This document shows positions 1-8,222 of a DNA stretch of 64,000 nucleotides, piece after piece. The stretch's first letter is position 1. Every line of letters begins with the position of its first letter. Position numbers and translations under genes: made by a program. The notes beneath the pieces were generated by a model, which made no database searches, was not told the DNA's origin, and was given only the letters and a program-made list of their open reading frames with translations. The stretch covers positions 372,001 to 436,000 of the forward strand of contig NZ_JBMOUD010000004.1 in NCBI RefSeq assembly GCF_049319665.1. Reading direction: 5' to 3'. This DNA is from JBMOUD01 sp049319665. Lineage in GTDB: Bacteria; Pseudomonadota; Gammaproteobacteria; Enterobacterales; Enterobacteriaceae.

Positions 1-2
1 GC

Positions 3-281
3 CACCGGATTGATGGACAGGGCAATCAAAGCCCGGTGGCGACCCTTAAGGGCCTGAAAACTGTGAATGATCCTGCGGGCACTAATCTGCTGGCAGTGGT
101 GTTGGCAGGACATGATCCCGCTATTTTCGGATCTGAACACACCATGCCAGGTTTTGCTCAAAATTATAACAATGAAGAGATGGCCGCGCTGAGCACCTTT
201 GTTCTGCATCACTTCGGGCAAAGCGGCGGGGTAATAAAACCGAAGGACGTTCAGGAGAGTCGTGACGGTGCCTTACATTAA
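3..281 (+). CDS. cytochrome c, C-terminal part (gene enters from the left edge)
   Basis: The reading frame is open from base 3, so the 5' part lies outside the window. The visible 92 residues end in a typical class I cytochrome c tail: a GTNLLAVVLAG stretch, a TMPGF segment that would provide the axial methionine, and a final helix EMAALSTFVLHHFG. No CXXCH haem motif is visible because it lies upstream. It overlaps the following xdhC-like gene by 20 bp. That context suggests it is the electron-transfer cytochrome of a molybdenum hydroxylase encoded further left. The family call is good; the enzyme partner is inferred. Confidence 0.7.
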   Translation, partial: HRIDGQGNQSPVATLKGLKTVNDPAGTNLLAVVLAGHDPAIFGSEHTMPGFAQNYNNEEMAALSTFVLHHFGQSGGVIKPKDVQESRDGALH

Positions 282-1392
282 GTCATTACTCGATGCGATA
301 GACGCCTATGATGCCGACGGTTCGCAGGCCGTCTTAGCTACTGTCGTTAAGGTGGAAGGCTCGGCCTATCGCAGACCCGGAGCTCGGATGTTAATCCCGT
401 CATATGGCCAAGCGATTGGCACCATCAGCGGCGGATGTCTGGAAAGCGAAGTGATCCAAAAGGCCTGGTGGTTAACTGAATCCGGCCCCGTGGTTTGTGC
501 CTATAGCACAGCGGCCGATGACGACGAGCTGTTGAGCGACAACAGCTACAGTTTTGGCTTGGGCTGTAATGGCACCGTATATATCCTGCTGGAGCGCTTG
601 GTTCATCCCTTTGTCAATCCGTTGCTCAGCACATTGCGTCAGGTACAAGAGCGCGGTGAAGGCGCAGCCATCGCCACCGTACTGAAACATACGGGACATA
701 CTGGCGAGAGAATGGCATTAACTGCCCACGGCCAGTTCAGCCAGCCATGGTCATTAACCTCGATCACCATACAGGTAGAACGCGATCTGTCTCTGGTACT
801 TGAGAAACGTAAGTCCGCCTTGCATCGCTATATTGCCACCACAGAGGAAATCGAGGTGTTTCTGGAATATATCCCGCCAGCCCATAAATTGGTGGTATTT
901 GGTGCCGGTCACGATGCCCAACCGCTGGTCAGTATGGCTAGTCGTTTAGGTTGGGAGGTCACGGTGATTGATGGGCGCTCACAGTTTGCTCGCGCAGAAC
1001 GCTTCCCTCAGGCCAACGCAGTAATCGTCGCTGACAGCCGAGCCCCCTTCGCTTTTAATCCGCAATTGAGCGGGGCTGCAGTAGTGGTGATGACACACAG
1101 TCTTACACAGGATTTTCAGTGGCTTAAATCGGCGTTACTCTCTGATGCGGTGTATATCGGCCAATTAGGGCCAAAAGATCGCACCGAGAAATTGCTGGCT
1201 GATATCAATATGCCTACCGATCCCCGACTGCATTACCCTATCGGGCTAGATTTAGGCGGAGATACGCCAGAAAGCGTAGCTTTAGCAATACTGGCCGAGA
1301 TAACAGCGGTATTGAACGGCAGAGAAGGAGGACAATTGAAGCACCGGCAGCAGACTATTCATGAGTTAATACCATCACGGCGTATTAGCTAG
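262..1392 (+). CDS. XdhC/CoxI-family molybdenum-hydroxylase maturation protein
   Basis: A 376-residue protein with the two-part XdhC layout. The N-terminal XdhC/CoxI domain has GSAYRRPGARML followed by GTISGGCLESEV. A C-terminal Rossmann-like domain begins near residue 213 with VVFGAGHDAQPL. Family members bind the molybdenum cofactor, help insert the terminal sulfido ligand and load xanthine-dehydrogenase-type enzymes. The GTG at 262 is chosen because AGGAG lies five bases upstream and the gene overlaps the end of the cytochrome gene, indicating one transcript. Its end overlaps the end of the opposing mocA-like gene by 8 bp. The substrate enzyme is probably the hydroxylase to the left, with NicAB as an alternative. 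Confidence 0.8.
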   Translation: MTVPYIKSLLDAIDAYDADGSQAVLATVVKVEGSAYRRPGARMLIPSYGQAIGTISGGCLESEVIQKAWWLTESGPVVCAYSTAADDDELLSDNSYSFGLGCNGTVYILLERLVHPFVNPLLSTLRQVQERGEGAAIATVLKHTGHTGERMALTAHGQFSQPWSLTSITIQVERDLSLVLEKRKSALHRYIATTEEIEVFLEYIPPAHKLVVFGAGHDAQPLVSMASRLGWEVTVIDGRSQFARAERFPQANAVIVADSRAPFAFNPQLSGAAVVVMTHSLTQDFQWLKSALLSDAVYIGQLGPKDRTEKLLADINMPTDPRLHYPIGLDLGGDTPESVALAILAEITAVLNGREGGQLKHRQQTIHELIPSRRIS

Positions 1393-1993
1393 CCGAGGGA
1401 TCGGTATCCGGCGTCTGACTGAGTTGCTCAGGCAGGTCGATATCCCAAATACAGCCGACATCGTCAACCGGTAATAATAGCGGCGGATAAGATTTCAATA
1501 CGTCTCGGGCGCCCTGTTCTTGAGTTAATGCTTCCAGCATTAATTTTGTCTGCAGCGGAAAACCGACCGGATGTCCGACTTGCCCAAGATATACTGGCCG
1601 AACCGCGTTCCCTTCGGCGACGTGTAGAGCAATGTTCTCAAATAACTCGCTTTTAATAAAAGGCATATCTGCCAGCGTAATTATCCATCCCGCCCAATCC
1701 TGAGTTGCTTTCACGCCCGTCGCAATCGACTCCCCCATTCCCTGACTATTCACACAGGTAAATGGCACGCTCATTCCCTGACAGATTTCTTGTAGCTGTA
1801 TGTCCTCGTGACGAAGGATAACCATCAGCGGCAAGCCAGCAGCGCGGATATGTTGAAGGCTATGTTCAAAGACACATAACGCAGTACCCGGCATATTTTC
1901 GAGCAACTTATGCCGCCCGGTAGCCTGCCGAAAACGGGTACTTTTTCCTGCTGCCAGCAGGATCACGCCAGGGGATTTTTTCGTTTTTTGCAT
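1385..1993 (-). CDS. MocA-like molybdenum cofactor cytidylyltransferase (NTP transferase)
   Basis: A 202-residue MobA-like NTP transferase. The nucleotide-binding signature VILLAAGKSTRFRQ is at the N terminus, with a downstream HKLLE lysine, the metal-binding ITLADMPFI and the GHPVGFP loop. MocA enzymes attach CMP to molybdopterin to make the dinucleotide cofactor used by xanthine-dehydrogenase-family hydroxylases, which fits the neighbouring xdhC-like and nicAB genes. The frame stays open up to 2128, but those residues come from the adjacent repeat block, so the ATG at 1993 (MQKTKK) is preferred; no strong ribosome site is visible there. The usual second arginine-glycine of the signature is replaced by FRQ. 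Confidence 0.75.
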   Translation of the reverse strand: MQKTKKSPGVILLAAGKSTRFRQATGRHKLLENMPGTALCVFEHSLQHIRAAGLPLMVILRHEDIQLQEICQGMSVPFTCVNSQGMGESIATGVKATQDWAGWIITLADMPFIKSELFENIALHVAEGNAVRPVYLGQVGHPVGFPLQTKLMLEALTQEQGARDVLKSYPPLLLPVDDVGCIWDIDLPEQLSQTPDTDPSAS

Positions 1994-2043
1994 AGCGGGT
2001 ATGCGATCCGGTATTAATCTCAGACGATTATCAGATAGTAAAT

Positions 2044-2361
2044 TAGCGTTTGAATCAACGTTGAGGATTAACGTTTGAATCAACGTTGAGATTTTAAAAG
2101 CTAGAACGGTGATTTTTCGGTTTCTCAAATGCGGTGATCAATGACGCTTCGCAGCCGAAACCGACCGAAGGGTTCAAGGCGGAACCCTTCTGGCATCCTG
2201 CGCCTTTTCCCACCTTGTTATCGAGTCCAGTGGAGGCTATGTTTCAGGAACTTCCGTTATCGCGCAAATGCCAGCCCTTCGGGCTTCCCGCTTGCGGGTT
2301 CAAGCCAATGATAATTCTATTGTCTTTCACCACTCCACCGGTGGCATTTTGAGTGCGCCTA
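2044..2361 (+). repeat. Intergenic repeat block, copy 1 (forward)
   Basis: First of three related units in the 1-kb gap between the mocA-like gene and nicT. It begins with two direct repeats of a 24-25 bp motif (GTTTGAATCAACGTTGAG, starting about 2049 and 2073). It continues through GAACGGTGATTTTTCGG and the GAAGGGTTCAAGGCGGAACC segment to CACCGGTGGCATTTTGAGTG. Short open frames inside it repeat in copy 2 and look like remnants rather than genes. The first 100 bases recur inverted at about 2928-3033. Confidence 0.75.
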
Positions 2362-2367
2362 GAGGCC

Positions 2368-2668
2368 GTTCAAATCAACGGCAAGATTTTTAAAAGATAG
2401 AACGGTGATTTTTCGGTTTCTCAAATATAGTGTTCAATGCCGCTTCGCAGCCGAAACCGACCGAAGGGTTCAAGGCGGAACCCTTCTGGCATCCTGCGCC
2501 TTTTCCCATCTTATTATCGAGTCCAGTGGAGGCTATGTTTCAGGAACTTCCGTTATCGCGCAAATGCCAGCCCTCCGGGCTTCCCGCTTGCGGGTTCAAG
2601 CCAATGATAATTCTATTGTCTTTCACCACTCCACCGGTGGCATTTTGAGTGCGCTTGGCGGCTTTTAA
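2368..2668 (+). repeat. Intergenic repeat block, copy 2 (forward)
   Basis: A near-identical direct duplicate of copy 1, differing by scattered substitutions from GAACGGTGATTTTTCGG through CACCGGTGGCATTTTGAGTG. The double 24-bp motif at its head is reduced to a single degenerate remnant (CAAATCAACGGCAAG). The high identity between copies 1 and 2 suggests a recent tandem duplication or local gene conversion. Peptides such as GFKAEPFWHPAPF translated from it resemble fragments recalled from phage Ash-type annotations; that link is weak. Confidence 0.75.
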
Positions 2669-2723
2669 GGTCAAGTTCAAAGGCAAAGGCAGTTTATCTT
2701 TTGAATTTAAAAAAGCCCGGTGG

Positions 2724-3033
2724 CGCACTCAAAATTTCACTGACGAGTGGTGGAGAGACAGCGCAGCAGGCTCGAACCCGAAGGAAGGAATGGCGGAGCC
2801 ATGAAATTTGCGCCTATCGCCGTAGCACCTGAAACATGGCCTCCCTTAGCGCGAATGTTGAAGTATCAAAAAAAGCGCGGGATTCATAAGGGTAGCGCGC
2901 TACCCTTATGGCGGCTTCGGCTGCTATGCCGCATTGAACACTGCATTTGATAAGCCGAAATATTCACCGTTCCAGTTTTAAAAATCCCAACGTTGATTCA
3001 AACGTTAATCCTCAACGTTGATTCGAACGTTAC
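2724..3033 (-). repeat. Intergenic repeat block, copy 3 (inverted, diverged)
   Basis: Read on the minus strand this segment repeats the landmarks of copies 1 and 2: the double GTTTGAATCAACGTTGAG motif (2986-3030), GAACGGTGAATATTTCGG, TTGAACCCTT-like and GGAGGC blocks, and a terminal ATTTTGAGTGCGCCACCGG. It is more diverged in the middle and contains its own hairpin, AAGGGTAGCGCGCTACCCTT (2889-2908). With copy 1 it gives the block about 100-bp terminal inverted repeats. Confidence 0.65.
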
Positions 3034-4340
3034 CTATTCACTAGCCTGGCTGGCAAAGCCACCACTAACAAGGAACTGAGCAGCAAGCATGCTGCAAAAA
3101 ACCATAATGCTCCTCCGCTGCTGCCGGTAAAATCCAACGCTAATCCCATAATGGAATTACTCACCAATCCGGCGATATTCGCCACCGAGCACGCCAGTGC
3201 AAAACCAGTCGCTGCGGCGGTGCCGCTGAGGAAAGTACCCGGCAAGCTGAAGAATACCGGAACAGCGCCGATAATCGCCGCCTGAGCGATTGAGAAGAGC
3301 AGTACCGTAATCATCACGTTGTGTGCGAAGAAGGTGCTGATGCCCATTGCTACGGCACCAATAATAAAGGGCACAATAATATGCCAGCGGCGTTCACGGT
3401 GTTTATCTGAGCTGGCACCGATAAATAACATCCCTAATAAGGCCGCCACGCTGGGTATGGCGGTTAATAATCCGATATGCCCAATATCCGTCACGCCGGC
3501 ATTTTTAATAAATGTCGGCATCCAGAATCCCATGGCATAAGCACACAGCAAAATAGAGAAATCGATACCGCCGAGCATTAATACTTTCAGATTGAAGAAA
3601 CCGTCGCGGAAACTGTGCTTGCTGCCGGTGGCTTGGGCATTATCGGCGCTTAATTCTTTAGCCAGTTGCGCTTTCTCAACCGGGCTTAGCCATTTGGCCT
3701 GCTCGTAACGATTAGGTAAAACCCAGAAGGTTAATACACCTAATAACACGCTTGGTAAGCCTTCTAGCAGGAATAACCACTGCCAGCCGTGTAAACCATG
3801 GCGCATATCAAAGTGACCCATAATCCAGCCAGATAGCGGACCACCGATCACACTAGAAAGTGGTAAACCAATCATAAATAAGGAAATAATTCGACTACGG
3901 CGATAAGACGGGAACCACAGCGTCAGATAGAATAATACGCCGGGTAAGAAGCCCGCTTCAGCCACGCCGAGGAAAAAGCGGATGACATAAAATTGCATCG
4001 GCGTAGTAACAAACATGGTCGCGGCAGAGAGTAATCCCCAGGTAATCATAATCCGCGCGATCCAGATCCTGGCCCCAACGCGCTGCAAAATTAAATTACT
4101 TGGCACTTCAAATAATATATATCCCACAAAAAATAGCCCGGCGCCTAGTCCAAAGGCGGCCTCACTCAATTGCAATTGGTTGGCCATCTGCAACTTTGCC
4201 AAGCCAATATTAATACGATCCAGATAGGCAGCTAAATAACACAAACATAAAAAGGGGATCAGCTTCCAGGTGATTTTTTTATACAGTGATAGCGAGTCTG
4301 CGCTCGCCACTTTGGCATTGCGAGTTAAGTCAATGGACAT
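3030..4340 (-). CDS. nicT: Nicotinate MFS transporter NicT
   Basis: A 436-residue major facilitator of the anion:cation symporter type with about twelve hydrophobic segments. It has the family signature YLDRINIGLAK near residue 40 and the RVGARIW loop before the third helix. It belongs to the group that imports aromatic and heterocyclic carboxylates. Its place at the end of the nicCDEF arm and similarity to the Pseudomonas NicT permease point to nicotinate or 6-hydroxynicotinate uptake. GGAGAG precedes the ATG. It is separated from nicF by 130 bp containing a strong hairpin, so it may be expressed differently from the enzymes. No NicP-like porin is present in the cluster. Confidence 0.85.
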   Translation of the reverse strand: MSIDLTRNAKVASADSLSLYKKITWKLIPFLCLCYLAAYLDRINIGLAKLQMANQLQLSEAAFGLGAGLFFVGYILFEVPSNLILQRVGARIWIARIMITWGLLSAATMFVTTPMQFYVIRFFLGVAEAGFLPGVLFYLTLWFPSYRRSRIISLFMIGLPLSSVIGGPLSGWIMGHFDMRHGLHGWQWLFLLEGLPSVLLGVLTFWVLPNRYEQAKWLSPVEKAQLAKELSADNAQATGSKHSFRDGFFNLKVLMLGGIDFSILLCAYAMGFWMPTFIKNAGVTDIGHIGLLTAIPSVAALLGMLFIGASSDKHRERRWHIIVPFIIGAVAMGISTFFAHNVMITVLLFSIAQAAIIGAVPVFFSLPGTFLSGTAAATGFALACSVANIAGLVSNSIMGLALDFTGSSGGALWFFAACLLLSSLLVVALPARLVNR

Positions 4341-4395
4341 AAATGTAGCTCTCCAGCGGCGATGTTTTGGCCCTAATTAGGGCTGTGCTTGAATA

Positions 4396-4433
4396 CCTGC
4401 CGGTACAAGCCGGCAGGGTTGTTTTTATTTTTT
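4396..4433 (+). terminator. Hairpin with T tract between nicF and nicT
   Basis: CCTGCCGG (4396-4403) pairs with CCGGCAGG (4410-4417) around a 6-base loop and is followed on the plus strand by GTTGTTTTTATTTTTT. It looks like an intrinsic terminator reading rightwards, although both neighbouring genes read leftwards. On the minus strand it could still slow or process the nicF-nicT transcript. Confidence 0.6.
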
Positions 4434-4470
4434 AAACAGCACGTCATGCAGGTGAAAATTCAGCGTATTG

Positions 4471-5115
4471 CTACGCCTTTAACTGGGAGAAATAATCGAT
4501 TGCTGCCGATTTATGTACAACATCTCCATATTTACTATCAATATCAAACAGATTGGCTTCATGTGGAGCGCTATGGCGGTCACCCACACATTCTCTGACC
4601 ACAATCGTGCGGAAGCCGTATTGCACGCCATCTACCGCGCTGGCGCGGATACAACCGCTAGTGGAACAGCCGATTAATACCAAGGTATCAATCCCCTGCG
4701 TCACCAGCATTGGGGCCAGAGAGGTACCAAAGAATGCACTGGCATATTGCTTGGTCAGCACAATCTCGCCCGCTATTGGTGCGACCTGCGGACAAAACTC
4801 TGCCAGCGGGTTGCCATCGACCATATCTTTCATCACCGGCGCTTTTTTTACCCACATGCCGCCATCGGCAAAACTGCCCGGTGAATAGCGAATGTTGGTA
4901 TGGATAACCGGAATACCGGCCTGGCGGGCGCTGGCGATTAACTCAACAGATTCCGCTACCGCACTGACCACGCCCGGCGCGAACAATGGCGCGCCTTCCG
5001 TGGTATAGCCCTGCATAAAATCAATCACCAATATCGCGGGCTTGCTACCGAAACCAATGCGGTTGCCCCACACGCCCTGATAATTATCCGTTGCGCTCTG
5101 TGGTGCCATGCCCAC
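4471..5115 (-). CDS. nicF: Maleamate amidohydrolase NicF
   Basis: A 214-residue isochorismatase-fold hydrolase. The expected catalytic triad is visible: Asp32 in LVIDFMQGY, Lys122 in LTKQYASAF and Cys155 in CSTSGCIRASA. NicF hydrolyses maleamate to maleate and ammonia, the step in which the pyridine-ring nitrogen is released. The gene lies 3 bp after nicE in the same orientation. The N terminus follows an AGGAGGTG ribosome site. Other isochorismatase relatives such as nicotinamidase share the fold, but the operon context makes NicF by far the best call. Confidence 0.9.
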   Translation of the reverse strand: MGMAPQSATDNYQGVWGNRIGFGSKPAILVIDFMQGYTTEGAPLFAPGVVSAVAESVELIASARQAGIPVIHTNIRYSPGSFADGGMWVKKAPVMKDMVDGNPLAEFCPQVAPIAGEIVLTKQYASAFFGTSLAPMLVTQGIDTLVLIGCSTSGCIRASAVDGVQYGFRTIVVRECVGDRHSAPHEANLFDIDSKYGDVVHKSAAIDYFSQLKA

Positions 5116-5118
5116 CTC

Positions 5119-5871
5119 CTAATAAGCGCCAGAAAGCAGTGCGCCAGCGCCGGGGACAATCGGCTCCAGATCGAGTGCTTTCAGCATGGCATACGTGGTG
5201 GCAATCGCCGCGGTTAATACCGGCTTACCCGTTTGCGCTTCAACTTTAGCTACCGCCGGTAGTGACGGCATTTGCACACAGGCAGACAGCACAATGGCGT
5301 CGACGCCGCTGAGATCTAATCCAGCAACGATTTGCGGCAGATTTTGCGGGTCATGACGAGCGACATCGAGATTGTTAGCAATCTCTAATGCATGCCACAC
5401 CACCACTTCCACGCCTTCATTTTCGATATATTCGACCACCATTTGCGTTAACGGTTTCATATAAGGCGCGACCAAGGCAATACGCTTAGCGCCTAATACT
5501 TTCAGGCCATCTACCAGAGCCCCGGCACTAGAGATAACCGGCGCTGGCGCATTATTTTCGCGGGTTACACCGGCCAGGCGGGTTTGCGATTCGCGGTGAT
5601 AGCCTAGCCCCATCGACATAATTGCCACCAGACAGGCATAGCCCAACACATCAACTTGCGCGTCAGAAAGCTCCAGCGCACAGCGATCCGATTCTGCATC
5701 CATCGCCGCCAGTTCGGCCTTATTTACATGTTTCATCCGCATGCGGCTGGAATGGAAAGTAAAGCGTTCAGGGCGGATTAACTGACGGGCCGCCAACATT
5801 GCCGGGATCTCAGTTTCCATCGTAATGTTGGAACTCGGCACGATTTGACCGATACGAAAGGTTTTACTCAT
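5119..5871 (-). CDS. nicE: Maleate cis-trans isomerase NicE
   Basis: A 250-residue member of the Asp/Glu racemase superfamily that converts maleate to fumarate, the last step before the TCA cycle. The two cysteines used by maleate isomerases are present, Cys80 in LGYACLVAIM and Cys198 in VLSACVQMPS, and the N terminus has the conserved QIVPSSNITMETE segment. Its start overlaps the nicD stop by one base (TAATG), indicating translational coupling. Confidence 0.92.
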   Translation of the reverse strand: MSKTFRIGQIVPSSNITMETEIPAMLAARQLIRPERFTFHSSRMRMKHVNKAELAAMDAESDRCALELSDAQVDVLGYACLVAIMSMGLGYHRESQTRLAGVTRENNAPAPVISSAGALVDGLKVLGAKRIALVAPYMKPLTQMVVEYIENEGVEVVVWHALEIANNLDVARHDPQNLPQIVAGLDLSGVDAIVLSACVQMPSLPAVAKVEAQTGKPVLTAAIATTYAMLKALDLEPIVPGAGALLSGAY

Positions 5872-6710
5872 TATTTTTCTCCTGCCGGATGTAAGGTTGT
5901 GCCCAAGAAATTCCCAAATGCCTGGAAGAAGCCGTCGAAGTCATCCCACGGGATCATATGACCCGCGTTTGGCACATCACTGATATGAATTTCTGGCAAC
6001 AAGGTGCGAATTTCGCGGCGATCTTCTTCTAAAATAACGCCGCCTTTGCCCGCCACCATCAGTAATGTCGGTGCGGGAAGCTTGGCGAAATCACCATGGA
6101 TATCGACTTGATGGAAATCATCGAAGGCGCGACGAATCGCCGGTTCATAACAAGTACCGAGCCATTCCGCGCGGAGTTGGCGTTGCTCGAATGTCCAGCT
6201 AGGGCAGAAGGCCAGCATGTCTTGTGCATTCATCCCCACCAGCGACTGGCGGATAGAATCGCTATACCACGGCCATTTCCCCGGATATTCACGACGGCCC
6301 GGCCCAGACACCGGCGGGTCAATCAGCGACAGACTTAATACACCCTCTGGTCGGCGTACTGCCGCACGCATGATAAAACGTGCACCCATCGAGTGACCGA
6401 CCAAATGATACTGGCTCAACCCCAAAGCCTCGGCGAAAGCATTGATATCATCAGCACAGGTATCGGTGCCGTAATCTAAACCCTCACCACTTGAAGAGAG
6501 GCCGCGACCACGCGCATCCAGAATGTAGGTGTCAAAGTATTGGCCGAAAACCTCCGCGACAAACCCCCAGGTGATCGCCGGGCTGGTAATACCGGGGATC
6601 AGCAGTAACACTGGCGCTTGCGTGTCGGAGGCCGGTCCGTAGCGCAAATAGTGCTGGCGGATGCCGTTGGCAGCGACATTCCCGCCGTAGAGAAAGGTTG
6701 ACTGACTCAT
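5871..6710 (-). CDS. nicD: N-formylmaleamate deformylase NicD
   Basis: A 279-residue alpha/beta hydrolase. The nucleophile elbow is GHSMGA with Ser107; the acid and base are Asp131 (SLIDPP) and His251 (NAGHMIP), spaced as in the Pseudomonas enzyme. NicD releases formate from N-formylmaleamate to give maleamate. The gene overlaps nicC by 4 bp (ATGA) upstream and nicE by 1 bp downstream. There is no signal peptide, as expected for a cytoplasmic enzyme. Confidence 0.92.
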   Translation of the reverse strand: MSQSTFLYGGNVAANGIRQHYLRYGPASDTQAPVLLLIPGITSPAITWGFVAEVFGQYFDTYILDARGRGLSSSGEGLDYGTDTCADDINAFAEALGLSQYHLVGHSMGARFIMRAAVRRPEGVLSLSLIDPPVSGPGRREYPGKWPWYSDSIRQSLVGMNAQDMLAFCPSWTFEQRQLRAEWLGTCYEPAIRRAFDDFHQVDIHGDFAKLPAPTLLMVAGKGGVILEEDRREIRTLLPEIHISDVPNAGHMIPWDDFDGFFQAFGNFLGTTLHPAGEK

Positions 6711-7855
6711 GCCGATCTCTCCGATTTGAGATCATGGGCAAACAGGTCGTAGCCATAAACCCAGGCTGGGTCTTCCTGCGTGCGCAAGAAGGTATTGGCA
6801 TTAGATACCGCCTGAACCTTGGAAGCACGGTCCTTACGGTTGTTTTCATACATGCGGAACGCGGTGGTGTAATCATCCAGGCCGGTTTCGCCCAAACAAC
6901 GCGCCAGCATCGCTCCGTCTTCGATAGCCATTGCCGCGCCTTGCGCCATATGCGGCTTCATCGGGTGGCACGCGTCGCCCAGCAATACCAGACGCCCTTC
7001 GCTCCAGATAGGCAAAGGCTTACGGTTGAGCAACGGCCACTTGGTAACATGTTCACTGCATTCGATCAGCGCTTGCACCGTTGGATGATAGTGGCCAAAA
7101 GTGGCATACATCTCATCGCGACTGCTGTCGACAAAACTGCCCTGGAAATCCCAAGCAGGATGCGGCACGCCGCTGACGTAGTAGTACTCATCGCGTTTGC
7201 TGGTGGTGTAATACACCATCAAATGGCTGTCTTGCGCCCACCATTTCACGCAATCGTCAAAGGTCAGATTGTATTTGGCTAATTTCTCGGCGCGGATCAT
7301 CGAACGATGCGCAACCCAACCGCTGTAGGTCGGCGCTTCCGGGCCCAGCAGATGTTCGCGCAGTTTTGAGTTGATGCCATCAGCACCGATAACAATGTCG
7401 GCCCGCACTTCGCTGCCATCGGCAAAGGTCAGTTGCACATCGGTGCCGTTATCGTCGATTTTTTGCAGACATTTATTGAAATGCAGAGTACCCGGTTGCA
7501 GCGCCGTCAGTTGCAATGCCTGTAAATCCCCACGGTGCACAGTGACATATGACGCGCCATATTCTTTACGGGCAAAATCACCCAGCGGGATGCGCGACAA
7601 AAACTCACCGGTCTGCGCATCACGGCTGAACCAGAAATCTGGGTGAGAAGACATCAATTCCAGCGGCTTCTCAATGCCGATTTCACGAAAAATTTTTAGG
7701 ACATTCGGCCCCATGTGAATACCGGCACCCAGCCGGGAGAAAGAAGGACTTTGCTCATAAATATCTACGTGAAACCCGGCTTTTTGTAACAGGGCGGCGG
7801 CGGCGGCACCGCCAAGGCCAGCACCAATTACTGCGATTTTTTTATTACTGCTCAT
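6707..7855 (-). CDS. nicC: 6-hydroxynicotinate 3-monooxygenase NicC
   Basis: A 382-residue FAD-dependent aromatic hydroxylase, the same length as Pseudomonas putida NicC. It has the dinucleotide motif GAGLGG at residues 11-16, the DG motif VIGADGINSK and the GD motif LLGDACHP. Active-site residues known for NicC sit at the same numbers: Cys202, His211, Tyr215 and His302. It decarboxylates and hydroxylates 6-hydroxynicotinate to 2,5-dihydroxypyridine using NADH and O2. It is the first gene of the minus arm, behind GAGGAAA and the 367-bp divergent control region. Confidence 0.95.
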   Translation of the reverse strand: MSSNKKIAVIGAGLGGAAAAALLQKAGFHVDIYEQSPSFSRLGAGIHMGPNVLKIFREIGIEKPLELMSSHPDFWFSRDAQTGEFLSRIPLGDFARKEYGASYVTVHRGDLQALQLTALQPGTLHFNKCLQKIDDNGTDVQLTFADGSEVRADIVIGADGINSKLREHLLGPEAPTYSGWVAHRSMIRAEKLAKYNLTFDDCVKWWAQDSHLMVYYTTSKRDEYYYVSGVPHPAWDFQGSFVDSSRDEMYATFGHYHPTVQALIECSEHVTKWPLLNRKPLPIWSEGRLVLLGDACHPMKPHMAQGAAMAIEDGAMLARCLGETGLDDYTTAFRMYENNRKDRASKVQAVSNANTFLRTQEDPAWVYGYDLFAHDLKSERSA

Positions 7856-8222
7856 GGGGTTTTCCTCAGTATCCGGCTATCGATTTCGGTTTTCCGCATA
7901 ACCACTCACGGCTCTAGCCATGTTGATTAATTGCGCAAAATACAATGCACACACTACATATTTCTTAGCAAGATCTTTAGTTAAAGAAATGTTACGCATG
8001 TCTAAATATTGACTTTTTATGTGGTATCGATGTTAAACACAGCGTTATTGCTGATTAAAATATGATTTACTTATGGATGAGCGCTATGACTTGCAATCGA
8101 AAAGCAATTCACCCTATAAACTAGATATAGCGTACTCACTTTAATTGCGGGCATTTTTTGAACTCGTACTTAAGGTATTCAAAACAAGAATATTTTACCC
8201 ATCGCACCGAATGGAGAGAGAT
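7856..8222. promoter_or_regulatory. Divergent nicC/nicX control region
   Basis: This AT-rich 367-bp gap must carry the promoters of both arms. Visible dyads include TTTCTT...AAGAAA around 7962-7990 and TATTC-N7-GAATA at 8176-8192, 20 to 30 bases before the nicX ribosome site. In Pseudomonas, NicR represses both divergent nic promoters, so one or more dyads here may be NicR operators. The assignment is inferred from position only. Confidence 0.45.

Noticed and set aside
1994..2128. N-terminal extension of the mocA-like gene
   Set aside because: The extra 45 residues are encoded by the intergenic repeat and do not resemble the family; the protein signature begins right after ATG 1993.
2134..2950. 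Several 60-90 codon open frames in the repeat block
   Set aside because: They recur in each repeat copy, overlap in different frames and lack ribosome sites; they are best explained by the repeats themselves.
6698..7282. A 194-codon frame antisense to nicC
   Set aside because: It lies wholly within nicC, whose catalytic residues are conserved, and has no similarity or ribosome site.
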